From Lysinibacillus halotolerans (lineage in GTDB: Bacteria > Bacillota > Bacilli > Bacillales_A > Planococcaceae), in contig NZ_RHLQ01000013.1 in the NCBI RefSeq assembly GCF_003711845.1, positions 1 through 64,000 on the forward strand: DNA of 64,000 bases, read 5' to 3'. The position numbers were made by a program, and so were the translations under genes. Position 1 is the first letter of the stretch; every line of letters starts with the position of its first letter. The notes beneath the pieces were generated by a model that was given only the letters and a program-made list of their open reading frames with translations, did no database searches and had not been told where the DNA came from. Shown here in pieces: positions 25,265 to 34,833 of this stretch.

Positions 25265-26332
25265 ATGAAAATAAAAGACATAGTAATAGGGGTAGTAGAG
25301 GCACCTCTAATCACTCCATTTAAAACGGCTCTTCGAACCGTTTATTATATTCGGAATATTGCGATTTATGTTCATGCAGATGACGGGCAAATAGGAATAG
25401 GGGAAGCAGCGCCTACTGCTGTCATTACCGGTGAGACGAATGCGTCCATTACTGAAGCGATTAACGAATATATTAAGCCTGCCATTATCGGAATGGATGT
25501 GGAAGACATTTCACAAATTATGGAACGTCTCGACAAAAGCATATACAAAAATACGAGCGCAAAAGCGGCCATCGATATGGCTATTTATGATTTGCTTGCT
25601 AAACGTTATCAAGCCCCCCTTTATAAATTATTAGGGGGCTATCGAAAAGAGCTCGTAACAGATATTACGATTAGTGTTAATGAGACAGCAGAAATGGTGA
25701 AGGATAGTTTAGAAGCTATCAAACGGGGGTTTCAAATATTAAAAATTAAAGTTGGCAAAGATCCAGCTGGTGATATTGCACGAATCTTAGCCATACGGGA
25801 TGCGGTAGGTCCGACGATTACATTACGAGTAGATGCCAATCAAGGTTGGACCCCTAAAGAAGCTGTACGAATTATTCGTGCCTTAGAAGATGCAAATGCA
25901 AATATTGAACTAGTGGAACAACCGGTTCATTACAGTGATATAGAAGGAATGCAATATGTAACTGCTAACACCATCACAAATATTTTAGCGGATGAAAGTG
26001 TTTTTTCTCCAAAGGATGCTATTACGGTGATTGAAAAACGTGCGGCTGACCTTATTAATATTAAATTGATGAAAACTGGAGGGATATACCAGGCGCAAAA
26101 AATATGCAACATTGCAGAGGCAAATGGCATTCAATGTATGATCGGTTGCATGTTGGAAACGAAAATTAGTGTCAGCGCGGCAGCTCATTTTGCTGCTTCA
26201 CAAAAAAATATTACGATGGTCGATTTAGATGGACCTATTCTTTGTGTGAAAGATCCTGTTGCAGGTGGTCCAATATTCAATGGGCAATCCATTTCGATGT
26301 TAGATAAGCCTGGAATCGGGTTTTCATTATAA
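25265..26332 (+). CDS. L-Ala-D/L-Glu epimerase (YkfB-like)
   Basis: A 355-residue enolase-superfamily dipeptide epimerase. Catalytic lysines Lys160/Lys162 in LKIKVGK and Lys267 in INIKLMKTGG, and metal ligands Asp190 (RVDANQGW), Glu218 (VEQP) and Asp243 (LADESVF) match B. subtilis AEE almost position for position. It converts L-Ala-D-Glu from murein peptides to L-Ala-L-Glu so that normal peptidases can use it. AAAGGTGAT supports ATG 25265 over an upstream TTG. It lies 71 bp after dppA and 30 bp before the binding-protein gene of the importer. Confidence 0.9.
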   Translation: MKIKDIVIGVVEAPLITPFKTALRTVYYIRNIAIYVHADDGQIGIGEAAPTAVITGETNASITEAINEYIKPAIIGMDVEDISQIMERLDKSIYKNTSAKAAIDMAIYDLLAKRYQAPLYKLLGGYRKELVTDITISVNETAEMVKDSLEAIKRGFQILKIKVGKDPAGDIARILAIRDAVGPTITLRVDANQGWTPKEAVRIIRALEDANANIELVEQPVHYSDIEGMQYVTANTITNILADESVFSPKDAITVIEKRAADLINIKLMKTGGIYQAQKICNIAEANGIQCMIGCMLETKISVSAAAHFAASQKNITMVDLDGPILCVKDPVAGGPIFNGQSISMLDKPGIGFSL

Positions 26333-26362
26333 AAAAGAGAAGCAAGAATTGGGAGGGGTAAA

Positions 26363-28198
26363 ATGAAAAAGTTTTGGTTATTATTGTTAGCTGCAATCGT
26401 TGCCACATTTTTAGCGGCTTGTAGCGAAGAAGGGGACGAATCTTCTGGTAAAGTATCGGAATACCGTACCGTTTATTCAGGAGAGATTAAAACGTTAAAT
26501 TACTTAAAAACAGCTGAAGCAAATGAATTTGCAATGTCTGCAAATATCATTGATGGACTAATTGAGTACAATCAATACGGTATTGTCCAACCTAGTTTAG
26601 CGGAAAGCTGGTCTTCTAATGAAGACAACACAGTTTGGACATTTAAACTGCGTCAAGGAGTTAAATGGGTTACAAATGAAGGGGAAGAGTATGCAGATGT
26701 TGTGGCACAAGACTTTGTGGACGGCTTAAATTATGTCCTTGATGCCAAAAATGAATCGTCAACTGCGTGGATTGCCACTGTTGTAAAAAATGGAGATGCT
26801 TTCTACAATGGCGAGATTACGGATTTTTCACAGGTTGGTGTGAAGGCTATTGATGAGTACACTTTAGAGTATACACTTGAAAATCCAACACCTTATTTCC
26901 TTTCGATGTTGAACTACGTTTGTTTCTTCCCTGTTAACGGCGAATTTTTAGCTGAAAAAGGGGAAAGTTTCGGTACGACGAAAGAAAATGTCCTTTATAA
27001 CGGGGCATATATTTTAGATAAATTTGAACCTCAAAATGAGCGCGTCCTAGTAAAAAATGATACGTACTGGGATAAAGAAAATGTGTTCATCGATCGCATT
27101 CGCTACAAATATAACAAAGAAGCTGGAACGGTAGCACCTGAATTATTCTTACGTGGTGAGGTTGATTCTGCAGCAATTCCAACTTCTGTTATCGATGAAT
27201 GGTTTAATGATGAAGAGAAAAAGTCCCAAGTTCGTCAAAGTCAAAATAACTTCTACACTTACTTCTATGCACTGAACTTTGATCCTCAATTTGACGCCCA
27301 GTATGAACCAGAAAACTGGAAAGTTGCTGTGAATAATAAAAATTTCCGTAAATCGTTATATCACGCCCTTGACCGAGTTTCAGCAATGTTAACGACAGAG
27401 CCATACAACCCTGAAGATATGTTGAATAACACGATTACACCGAAGAACTTTGTCGATGTTGAAGGAGTCGATTATACACAATTAGAACCATTAAAAAATA
27501 TTTCTAATACAGATTCATTCAATAAAGATTTAGCATTAGAGTTCAAAGAAAAGGCAATGGCAGAATTACAAGGAAAAGCAACGTTCCCTGTAAAAGTGTT
27601 AATGCCTTATAATTCCGGCAGTCCTGACTGGGCAAACCGTTCGCAAGTAGTGGAACAACAACTGGAAACATTACTAGGCGCTGATTATATCGATATCATT
27701 GTGGAAGCAGGTCCTTCTACTGGATTTTTACAAGAAGTACGTCGCCCAGGTAAATATGCATTATTAGAAGCAAACTGGGGACCAGACTATGCTGACCCAG
27801 CTTCGTATACAGATCCATTTACAGAAGGTGGAACGTACAATAAACCAGAACTGGCTGAAGGTTATACAGAATCAAATGGTAAGTCAAAATATCAAAATAT
27901 GGTTGATGCAGCAAAGGCTGAAATGGATTTAGCAAAACGTTATGAACTATTCGCTCAAGCAGAAGCCTTCCTAATCGAAGAAGCCTTTGTCATTCCTTAC
28001 GCAGTTGGGGGGACTGGTTATATTGCTTCCAAATTAAATCCATTTGAAGCCCAATACTCCCCATTTGGCGTAACATTAGAGAAATTCAAAGGTCAGAAAG
28101 TATTAGAAAAACCGATGAGTAATGAGGAGTATAAAGAAGCTTTAGCTAAATGGGAACAAGAACGGGCAGAAGCATTAGCGGGTGCTGGAGAACAGTAG
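26363..28198 (+). CDS. Oligopeptide-binding lipoprotein (OppA-like)
   Basis: A 611-residue lipoprotein with lipobox LAAC (Cys20), then a family-5 binding fold: IIDGLIEYNQYGIVQPSLAESW, VWTFKLRQGVKW and a large C-terminal domain with LLEANWGPDYADPASYTDPF. The length (over 580) fits OppA-type oligopeptide binders rather than dipeptide binders, so larger murein peptides (tri- to pentapeptides) are plausible ligands. The C-terminal tail is rich in Glu and Lys. Strong ribosome site GGGAGGGG. A hairpin in the 112-bp gap after it probably lets the binding protein be made in excess over the channel. Confidence 0.9.
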   Translation: MKKFWLLLLAAIVATFLAACSEEGDESSGKVSEYRTVYSGEIKTLNYLKTAEANEFAMSANIIDGLIEYNQYGIVQPSLAESWSSNEDNTVWTFKLRQGVKWVTNEGEEYADVVAQDFVDGLNYVLDAKNESSTAWIATVVKNGDAFYNGEITDFSQVGVKAIDEYTLEYTLENPTPYFLSMLNYVCFFPVNGEFLAEKGESFGTTKENVLYNGAYILDKFEPQNERVLVKNDTYWDKENVFIDRIRYKYNKEAGTVAPELFLRGEVDSAAIPTSVIDEWFNDEEKKSQVRQSQNNFYTYFYALNFDPQFDAQYEPENWKVAVNNKNFRKSLYHALDRVSAMLTTEPYNPEDMLNNTITPKNFVDVEGVDYTQLEPLKNISNTDSFNKDLALEFKEKAMAELQGKATFPVKVLMPYNSGSPDWANRSQVVEQQLETLLGADYIDIIVEAGPSTGFLQEVRRPGKYALLEANWGPDYADPASYTDPFTEGGTYNKPELAEGYTESNGKSKYQNMVDAAKAEMDLAKRYELFAQAEAFLIEEAFVIPYAVGGTGYIASKLNPFEAQYSPFGVTLEKFKGQKVLEKPMSNEEYKEALAKWEQERAEALAGAGEQ

Positions 28199-28236
28199 AG
28201 AAACAAAAAGAGAAATTTAGTGGAGAGTGATGACTT

Positions 28237-28280
28237 AAGGAGATGTCCGGGACCGAATTTGGCATCTCCTTCCTTTCATT
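28237..28280 (+). terminator. Intra-operon attenuator-like hairpin
   Basis: A 9-bp stem AAGGAGATG/CATCTCCTT (28237-28245 with 28263-28271) with a 17-base loop and a pyrimidine-rich tail lies between the binding-protein gene and the permeases. The tail lacks a long T run, so it may be a partial terminator or an mRNA 3'-end stabiliser. Confidence 0.55.
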
Positions 28281-28310
28281 CTTCTGTTCATAGCAGGGAG
28301 GGGTAAAAGT

Positions 28311-29255
28311 ATGTGGAGGTACTTAGGAAAGCGGTTGTTACAGTCTGTAGTAACCCTTTTTATTATCGTTACGATTGTTTTCTCATTGCTACGCTTAATG
28401 CCAGAAGAAGGGTACCTAGGGGCAGCGGCTGATAAAATGACACCGGAGCAACAGGAAGTTTATTTAACGAATTTAGGACTGCGTGATCCATTGATTGTTC
28501 AACTAGGTCATTTTTATGGAGATTTACTCCAAGGGGATTTAGGAACTTCGGTTACATATCGCACGGATGTACCAGTCAAAACGATTATTGCTGAAAAAAT
28601 GATGTACTCCATTTTATTTGGATTAGGAGCGGTTGCCCTTTCACTTCTTGTTGGAGTGCCCCTGGGTATTTTAATGGCCCAAATGAAAGGACGTTGGCTT
28701 GATCGTTTAGGAACCGGCTACATTGTGTTTGTCGTAGCAGTACCTGCAGCGGTCTATTATATTTTCATTCAAATGTATGTAACGGATTTATTTAATTTAC
28801 CAATGTTATTTGATGAATATAATCCAGTTAGCTGGCTATTACCGTTAACTTCAATGGCATTAGCTCCAACCGCATCTTATGCGATGTGGATGAGGCGTTA
28901 TATGGTAGATGAATTAAACAAAGATTATATAAAACTAGCGCGGGCAAAAGGGGTAAAGGAGCGGACATTAATGTTTAAACATGTTATGCGAAACGCCTTT
29001 ATTCCAATGGCTCAATATTTACCAGCTACGATTTTATTTACGATCACAGGCTCCATTTATATCGAGTCATTGTACTCTATTCCTGGCATGGGTGGGTTGC
29101 TTGTAGATGCGATTCAACGACAGGACAATGCCGTAGTACAAGGGTTAGTATTAATATTCTCGTCCTTAGGGATTATCGGATTGTTCTTAGGTGATTTAGC
29201 AATGGCACTTGTAGATCCTCGCATTAAGTTAGGAAAAGGGGAGAGTGTTCGATAA
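28311..29255 (+). CDS. Oligopeptide ABC transporter permease (OppB-like)
   Basis: A 314-residue permease with about six helices: MWRYLGKRLLQSVVTLFIIVTIVFSLLRLMP at the N-terminus, GLRDPLIVQLGHFYGDLLQGDLGTS, and the EAA loop DYIKLARAKGVKERTLMFKHVMRNA-type segment. GGGAGGGG precedes the ATG. The stop codon overlaps the next start (TAATG). Confidence 0.88.
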   Translation: MWRYLGKRLLQSVVTLFIIVTIVFSLLRLMPEEGYLGAAADKMTPEQQEVYLTNLGLRDPLIVQLGHFYGDLLQGDLGTSVTYRTDVPVKTIIAEKMMYSILFGLGAVALSLLVGVPLGILMAQMKGRWLDRLGTGYIVFVVAVPAAVYYIFIQMYVTDLFNLPMLFDEYNPVSWLLPLTSMALAPTASYAMWMRRYMVDELNKDYIKLARAKGVKERTLMFKHVMRNAFIPMAQYLPATILFTITGSIYIESLYSIPGMGGLLVDAIQRQDNAVVQGLVLIFSSLGIIGLFLGDLAMALVDPRIKLGKGESVR

Positions 29256-30229
29256 TGGGACTATATTCTGAAGAAATTACTAACATATCACAAAAATCTA
29301 ATGAAAACTTATTTGAATTCGCTGTCGTAGATGAGCAAAAGGCGGAAGAAACCGGTTATTCGAATTATTCATATTGGCGTTCGACGTGGAAATCCTTTTT
29401 GAAAAATCGATTAGCTGTTTTTCTGTTAGTCCTTGTTTGTATAATCGTTGCCTTTGTTATCATTCAACCTTATTTACCCTATCAAAAATCACCAACGGAA
29501 ATTTATATTGATGAGCAAACAAGTTCCCAAGCTCGAAATATTGCCCCTAATAGTGAATTTTGGTTCGGAACAAATTCGATAGGGCAAGATTTATGGTCTC
29601 GTATTTGGGCAGGAACACGAACATCCCTTTTCATCGGTTTCGTTGTGGCATTAGTAGAAGTGATTGTAGGGATTACGATTGGTGCGCTTTGGGGCTTTTC
29701 CCGAAGACTTGAAGCCCCGATTACCCAAGCATATAACATCGTCGAAAATATTCCGACAACAATCGTTCTTATATTAATGTCATATATTTTAAGACCAAGC
29801 ATTTCAACAATTATTATTGCCATGTGTATAACCGGATGGGTAGAAATGGCCCGTTTCATTCGAAATCAAATTGTAATTTTACGTGATCGTGAATACAATT
29901 TAGCATCAAAATGTTTAGGAACACCGAGTTACCGTATTATTCTTAAAAACCTATTACCTTATTTAATTTCAGTCATTATGCTCCGAATGAGTTTAGCTAT
30001 TCCATTTGCCATTGGGGCAGAAGTATTTTTAACGTATATCGGATTAGGATTACCAATTAGCGAACCTTCTTTAGGCAATTTAATCAATGAAGGAAGAGTA
30101 TTAATGATGTCCCCCGATTTACGTTATCAATTGATATTCCCAAGTATTGTTTTAAGTATTATCACGATTTCATTTTATATTATTGGGAACGCCTTTGCAG
30201 ATGCAGCTGATCCGAAAAACCACGTGTAA
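29255..30229 (+). CDS. Oligopeptide ABC transporter permease (OppC-like)
   Basis: A 324-residue permease with a long hydrophilic cytoplasmic leader (about 50 residues) before the first helix at LAVFLLVLVCIIVAFVII. The family motif FWFGTNSIGQDLWSRIWAGTRTSL and EYNLASKCLGTPSYRIILKNLLP-type EAA loop are present. Its ATG overlaps the upstream stop codon, so the heterodimeric channel subunits are translated together. Confidence 0.88.
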   Translation: MGLYSEEITNISQKSNENLFEFAVVDEQKAEETGYSNYSYWRSTWKSFLKNRLAVFLLVLVCIIVAFVIIQPYLPYQKSPTEIYIDEQTSSQARNIAPNSEFWFGTNSIGQDLWSRIWAGTRTSLFIGFVVALVEVIVGITIGALWGFSRRLEAPITQAYNIVENIPTTIVLILMSYILRPSISTIIIAMCITGWVEMARFIRNQIVILRDREYNLASKCLGTPSYRIILKNLLPYLISVIMLRMSLAIPFAIGAEVFLTYIGLGLPISEPSLGNLINEGRVLMMSPDLRYQLIFPSIVLSIITISFYIIGNAFADAADPKNHV

Positions 30230-30243
30230 AAGGAGGGATACCG

Positions 30244-31305
30244 ATGGAAGAAATTCAAACGAAGTCACGGATTTTATCCATTCAAAATTTAGTTATTCAA
30301 TTTAAACTGCGTGGTCAAGTATTAACAGCCATTCGTAATATTTCTCTAGATTTATATAAAGGAGAAAGCCTTGCAATTGTAGGTGAATCGGGCTCAGGGA
30401 AATCCGTTCTCGTCAAATCAATCATCGGTTTACTAGAGAAAAATGGTTCAGTTGCCCAAGGAAGTATTTTATACAAAGAAGATGATTTAACGAAGTTTTC
30501 AACTGAGAAGGATTGGTTAAAAATTCGGGGGAAAGAAATTGCCATGGTAACACAAGACCCAATGACTTCTTTAAATCCATTAAAAACGATAGGAAAGCAA
30601 ATAGAAGAGTGTGTAATCCTCCATCAAAAATTACAAGGAAAAGAGGCTTATCAACGAACATTGCAATTACTTAAAGACGTAGGAATTCATGATGTGGAAA
30701 AAAGGTATAAGCAATATCCCCATGAATTTTCGGGAGGAATGCGTCAACGTATTGTCATTGCGATCGCCATTGCTTGTAATCCGAAAATATTAATTTGTGA
30801 TGAGCCGACTACAGCCCTTGATGTAACAATTCAAGCGCAAATTTTACAACTGTTGAAAAACTTGCAACAAAAATATGGACTTACAACGATTTATATTACC
30901 CATGATTTAGGGGTCGTGGCAAAGGTAGCTGATCGGATTGCGGTAATGTATGCAGGAGATATTATCGAAGTAGGTCAAACCCACGAAGTATTTTTCAATG
31001 GCAAACATCCTTATACATGGGCACTTCTATCCTCCCTACCGCAGTTAGGCGCAAAGGGAGAGGAACTTTATTCGATTAAAGGTACACCACCAAACTTATT
31101 TAAAGAAATAAAAGGTGATGCCTTTGCACCACGTAATCCTTATGCTTTAAAAATTGATTTTGAAGAACGTCCGCCTTTCTTTAAAGTTAGCGAAACCCAC
31201 TATGCGAAGACATGGTTACTTCACCCGAATGCACCGAAGGTGGAACTTCCGCAAAACTTGCAAGCATTTTTTGAGGAGGGGAGACGATTTGCCCATGAAC
31301 ACTAA
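30244..31305 (+). CDS. Oligopeptide ABC transporter ATPase (OppD-like)
   Basis: A 353-residue ATPase. Walker A GESGSGKS, signature [15 protein letters not shown], Walker [15 protein letters not shown], switch [14 protein letters not shown]. The C-terminal region differs from the standard Cys-rich OppD extension: it reads [34 protein letters not shown] and lacks the FHPRC-type cysteine cluster, which is an oddity compared with the DppD-like protein of the first operon. Strong site AAAGGAGGG. Its 3' end overlaps the next ATPase gene by 11 bp. Confidence 0.88.
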   Translation: MEEIQTKSRILSIQNLVIQFKLRGQVLTAIRNISLDLYKGESLAIVGESGSGKSVLVKSIIGLLEKNGSVAQGSILYKEDDLTKFSTEKDWLKIRGKEIAMVTQDPMTSLNPLKTIGKQIEECVILHQKLQGKEAYQRTLQLLKDVGIHDVEKRYKQYPHEFSGGMRQRIVIAIAIACNPKILICDEPTTALDVTIQAQILQLLKNLQQKYGLTTIYITHDLGVVAKVADRIAVMYAGDIIEVGQTHEVFFNGKHPYTWALLSSLPQLGAKGEELYSIKGTPPNLFKEIKGDAFAPRNPYALKIDFEERPPFFKVSETHYAKTWLLHPNAPKVELPQNLQAFFEEGRRFAHEH

Positions 31306-32236
31306 AGAAGTATTACTGGATGTGAAAAATTTAGAAGTCGCCTTTGGGAAGGGAAAAAATAAATTCCAAGCGATTGATCAAGTTAGTTTTCAAATATATA
31401 AAGGTGAAACCTTTGGGCTTGTAGGGGAATCGGGTTCAGGGAAAACAACAATTGGTCGCTCGATAATGCGAATAAATGAAGTAACTGGCGGCGAAATTTT
31501 ATTCCATGGAAAGCCGATTAACGGAAAAATATCGAAAGAATGGGATCGGGAAATTACACAAAAAATCCAAATGATTTTCCAAGATCCAATGGCATCGCTG
31601 AATGAGCGGGCAAAAGTAGATTACATCATCTCTGAAGGATTAATGAATACAAAACATTATAAGGATGAGGCAGAAAGACAAAAAAAGGTCCATGATGCAT
31701 TACTGGAAGTAGGGTTGCTGCCTGAGTTTGCTAGCCGTTTTCCCCATGAATTCTCGGGAGGTCAACGTCAACGAATTGGAATTGCCCGCGCACTTATCAT
31801 GGAACCGGAGTTCATCATTGCTGATGAGCCAATATCTGCTTTGGACGTGTCGATTCGTGCGCAAGTATTAAATTTATTATCGAATTTACAAAAACAAAAA
31901 GGGTTAACATATTTGTTTATTGCCCATGACTTATCGATTGTACGATTTATCACCGATCGAACAGCGGTCATTTATAAAGGGAAAATTGTCGAGTTGGCTG
32001 AAACGGAAAAGCTTTTTGCTAACCCTATTCATCCTTATACCCGCGCGTTGATATCAGCTGTTCCGGAGCCGAATCCGTATAAAGAGAGGGAAAAGGTGAT
32101 GGAGGTGTATGACCCATCCCAGCATAACTATGAGTCAAATCCACCTTCCTTTATGGAAATCGAAGAAGGGCATTTTGTATTAGCAAATGATGAGGAAATG
32201 GAGCGTTATCGAACAACTTTGGAAATCGAGGTGTAA
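31295..32236 (+). CDS. Oligopeptide ABC transporter ATPase (OppF-like)
   Basis: A 313-residue ATPase with Walker A GESGSGKT, signature [15 protein letters not shown], Walker [15 protein letters not shown], switch [15 protein letters not shown]. The N-terminus starts directly with the nucleotide-binding fold and, like its partner, the tail lacks the usual cysteine cluster. Start is ATG 31295 or TTG 31289; the GAGGAGGGGA site at 31273-31282 is better spaced for the TTG. It overlaps the OppD gene and completes the importer. Confidence 0.88.
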   Translation: MNTKEVLLDVKNLEVAFGKGKNKFQAIDQVSFQIYKGETFGLVGESGSGKTTIGRSIMRINEVTGGEILFHGKPINGKISKEWDREITQKIQMIFQDPMASLNERAKVDYIISEGLMNTKHYKDEAERQKKVHDALLEVGLLPEFASRFPHEFSGGQRQRIGIARALIMEPEFIIADEPISALDVSIRAQVLNLLSNLQKQKGLTYLFIAHDLSIVRFITDRTAVIYKGKIVELAETEKLFANPIHPYTRALISAVPEPNPYKEREKVMEVYDPSQHNYESNPPSFMEIEEGHFVLANDEEMERYRTTLEIEV

Positions 32237-32239
32237 TGG

Positions 32240-33172
32240 ATGAAAATTCCGAAAGGATTAAAAAAAGGGGATACAATTGGACTTGTTGGTGCTTCCAGTG
32301 CGACGCCTCCGGAAGTTTTACCGAAGGCGGTTGAAGCTGTTGAAAAACTAGGGTTTAAAGTTGTTGTTGGAGATTCTTGCCGGGAAAGACACGGCTATTT
32401 AGCTGGCGTAGATGAACTGCGAGCAAAGGATGTAAACGAGATGTTTAAAAATCCAGATATTGATGGCATATTTTGTATACGAGGAGGTTATGGCGCGACA
32501 AAAATTTTACCTCTATTAGACTATGAAATGATTAAAGAGAATCCGAAAGTATTTGTAGGCTATAGTGATGTGACTGCCTTACATATCGCTTTCAATCAAC
32601 GATGTGAACTCGTCACCTATCATACTCCAATGCCTTCGACGGAATTTGTAAAGCCGGAGATGGATGACTATACATGGAATTCTTTTTTAGAAAACATAAC
32701 CGAAACTGAACGTGCATCGTTTTTTTTAGAGAATCCATCCAATCAAAGAATGACAACCCTTGTACCAGGTGAAGTCACCGGTCCGTTAATTGGTGGGAAT
32801 TTAACTTTAGTAACAGCGACCCTAGGTACTCCTTATGAAATTGATACAAGGGGAAAACTTTTATTTTTAGAAGATATTGATGAGTACGAAAGAAGTATCG
32901 ATCGAATGTTAACCCAGCTAAAGTTGGCAGGAAAATTAGATGACGCGGCAGGAATAATTTTAGGGGCATGGACAAATTGTGGGCCACAAAATCCGAATCA
33001 TCCAGAACAAAGTCTTCGTTTACAAACGATTTTTGAAGAAATACTCGTACCTAGTAATAAACCAATTTTAATGGATGTCGCGTGTGGTCACTGTTTACCA
33101 ACGATGTCTTTACCATTAGGTAGAACAGTTCGATTAAATAGCGAGAAAAAAGTAATGGAAGTCATTGGCTAA
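32240..33172 (+). CDS. Muramoyltetrapeptide LD-carboxypeptidase (YkfA/LdcA-like, S66)
   Basis: A 310-residue serine peptidase of family S66. IRGGYGATKILPLLDYE and the nucleophile Ser109 in VFVGYSDVTALH are diagnostic; the Glu and His of the triad lie in LLFLEDIDEYERSIDRML and the CGHCLPTMSLPLG region. It removes the terminal D-Ala from murein tetrapeptides (L-Ala-gamma-D-Glu-diamino acid-D-Ala). No signal peptide, so it acts on imported peptide in the cytoplasm. It follows the ATPase gene by three bases and overlaps the next gene (TAATG). Confidence 0.92.
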   Translation: MKIPKGLKKGDTIGLVGASSATPPEVLPKAVEAVEKLGFKVVVGDSCRERHGYLAGVDELRAKDVNEMFKNPDIDGIFCIRGGYGATKILPLLDYEMIKENPKVFVGYSDVTALHIAFNQRCELVTYHTPMPSTEFVKPEMDDYTWNSFLENITETERASFFLENPSNQRMTTLVPGEVTGPLIGGNLTLVTATLGTPYEIDTRGKLLFLEDIDEYERSIDRMLTQLKLAGKLDDAAGIILGAWTNCGPQNPNHPEQSLRLQTIFEEILVPSNKPILMDVACGHCLPTMSLPLGRTVRLNSEKKVMEVIG

Positions 33173-33966
33173 TGGAATATTTACAAGATAGGATTTCCCG
33201 ATTAATCGATGAAGAATCCTTCGATGTAAAAGTCGTTGTGAAAGATATGGATACGGATAACATTTTATTTGAAAAAGGAATTTATGATGTTTTTTCAAGT
33301 GCTAGTCTGATTAAAGTCCCTATTTTAATAGCTGTTCTTGATTACATTGAACAAAGGGATGGATTGTTATATCAAGAACTAACGATCACGAAGGGAAATT
33401 GTGTGGATTTTAGTGTGATTACAGAACAAGGTCAAACAAAAAGCACCTTATATGAACTACTCGTTTGGATGATTATAACGAGTGATAATACGGCAACAAA
33501 CGTCCTCATCGATTTCGTTGGAATGGATAATTTGAATCGTTATTTTAAGAAAATCGGTTTAACAGAAACGTCGGTGAACCGAAAAATGATGGACTTTATC
33601 CGAATGGAAAAAGGAATTGATAATGTAACGACGGCAAAGGACATGGCAACCCTTTTTACTCATATTTATCGAAAAACACTTTTATCCGAAACTTATAGCG
33701 ATTTGGCTATCAACATTTTAAGTCGACAACGAATTCAAGATTCTCTTAAACGATATTTCCTAAATGACGTGAAGATGGCCCATAAAACGGGTAGTTTGGA
33801 TACAGTAGAACATGATGTTGGCATCGTCTTCCATCCATCAAAAAATTATCTAATCGGAGTGTTTGTGACCAATCATTCGAGTAATGAAAGGGCAAAGCAA
33901 CTTATTGGTCGGATTTCCCAAACGGTTTATCAGCATTTAATTGGAAATAAGGAGGGGGTTTTATGA
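33172..33966 (+). CDS. Cytoplasmic class A beta-lactamase-fold serine hydrolase
   Basis: A 264-residue protein with the penicillin-binding/beta-lactamase motifs in order: SxxK as Ser45-Leu-Ile-Lys48, SDN at 104-106 and KTG at 215-217. There is no signal peptide or membrane anchor, unlike secreted beta-lactamases. The omega-loop segment between the SDN and KTG motifs looks about seven residues shorter than in TEM-type enzymes and lacks a clear ExxLN motif, so deacylation of beta-lactams may be poor. Sitting between LdcA and an NlpC/P60 enzyme, it is more likely a peptidase or amidase acting on D-Ala-containing peptides than a resistance enzyme (inference). It overlaps both neighbours by a few bases. 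Confidence 0.82.
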   Translation: MEYLQDRISRLIDEESFDVKVVVKDMDTDNILFEKGIYDVFSSASLIKVPILIAVLDYIEQRDGLLYQELTITKGNCVDFSVITEQGQTKSTLYELLVWMIITSDNTATNVLIDFVGMDNLNRYFKKIGLTETSVNRKMMDFIRMEKGIDNVTTAKDMATLFTHIYRKTLLSETYSDLAINILSRQRIQDSLKRYFLNDVKMAHKTGSLDTVEHDVGIVFHPSKNYLIGVFVTNHSSNERAKQLIGRISQTVYQHLIGNKEGVL

Positions 33967-34772
33967 AAGGAATCGTAAAGAAAATGATTGCTAGTTTACA
34001 CGCTGAACCAAATGAGTCCTCTGCGTTGATTGATGAAGTATTATACGGAATGACCGTAGCTATTCTTGAAGAAAAGGAACAAGGATGGGTATTTATACAG
34101 ACAGAATATCGTTATGAAGGCTTTTGTAAAAAGGAAGATTTATTACTTGTAGATGAAACAAATGAATGGTTATTGGAAGCAAAGCATATCATTCGTCAAA
34201 ATTTTGCTGACATTTTAAAGGAACCTCGAATTCAAAGTGGGAAATTGATAACTGTTGTTAGGGGTTCGGTTATACGAGTAGTAACAAGTGATGACGATAC
34301 TGAGTGGGAAAAAGTAGAATTAGCGACCGGGGAAGTTGGTTACACGCGGAAACATTGGCTGCAACCGAAAGTAATACAAAATCTTCTATCAGAGCAACAG
34401 TTCCGAGATCAAGTTGTACAATCGGCTTTAAGCTATTTAACAACACCTTATCGATGGGGAGGGAAATCGCCACTAGGAATTGATTGTTCAGGCCTTTGTT
34501 CCATGGCATATATGTTAAATGGCGTTCAAATTTATCGAGATGCAAAAATAGTAGACGGTTTTCCAATTAAAGAAATCAACATGGAAAACATTCAAAAAGG
34601 GGATTTATTGTATTTCCCAGGGCATATTGGGATGTATATGGGCGATGATTTATATGTTCATTCTTCCCTTGGAGGAAATGAAGTTTCGATTAACAGTTTA
34701 AATGAAAATCACCCTTACTTTCGAAAAGATTTAGCAACAACGATTATAGCAGTAGGAAGTTTTTTTGCATGA
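33963..34772 (+). CDS. NlpC/P60 gamma-D-Glu-diamino acid endopeptidase (YkfC-like)
   Basis: A 269-residue cysteine peptidase. The N-terminal half holds SH3-like segments (about residues 1-65 and 85-135), and the NlpC/P60 domain follows with YRWGGKSPLGIDCSGLC (catalytic Cys175), His221 in HIGMYMG and His233 in YVHSS. B. subtilis-type YkfC cuts gamma-D-Glu-diamino acid bonds in peptides with a free N-terminal L-Ala, yielding L-Ala-D-Glu for the epimerase. No signal peptide. AAGGAGGGGG lies within the preceding gene end, and ATG 33963 overlaps its stop. A terminator follows at 34794. Confidence 0.92.
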   Translation: MKGIVKKMIASLHAEPNESSALIDEVLYGMTVAILEEKEQGWVFIQTEYRYEGFCKKEDLLLVDETNEWLLEAKHIIRQNFADILKEPRIQSGKLITVVRGSVIRVVTSDDDTEWEKVELATGEVGYTRKHWLQPKVIQNLLSEQQFRDQVVQSALSYLTTPYRWGGKSPLGIDCSGLCSMAYMLNGVQIYRDAKIVDGFPIKEINMENIQKGDLLYFPGHIGMYMGDDLYVHSSLGGNEVSINSLNENHPYFRKDLATTIIAVGSFFA

Positions 34773-34793
34773 AAACGAAATGGGAATTTTGGG

Positions 34794-34833
34794 AAGCATA
34801 ATGGTCTTTAAAGAGACGGTTATGCTTTTTTAT
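34794..34833 (+). terminator. Intrinsic terminator of the cell-wall peptide operon
   Basis: Stem AAGCATAA/TTATGCTT (34794-34801 with 34820-34827), with inner GTCTT/GAGAC pairing and a T run. It closes the unit that begins at 23677. Confidence 0.85.
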
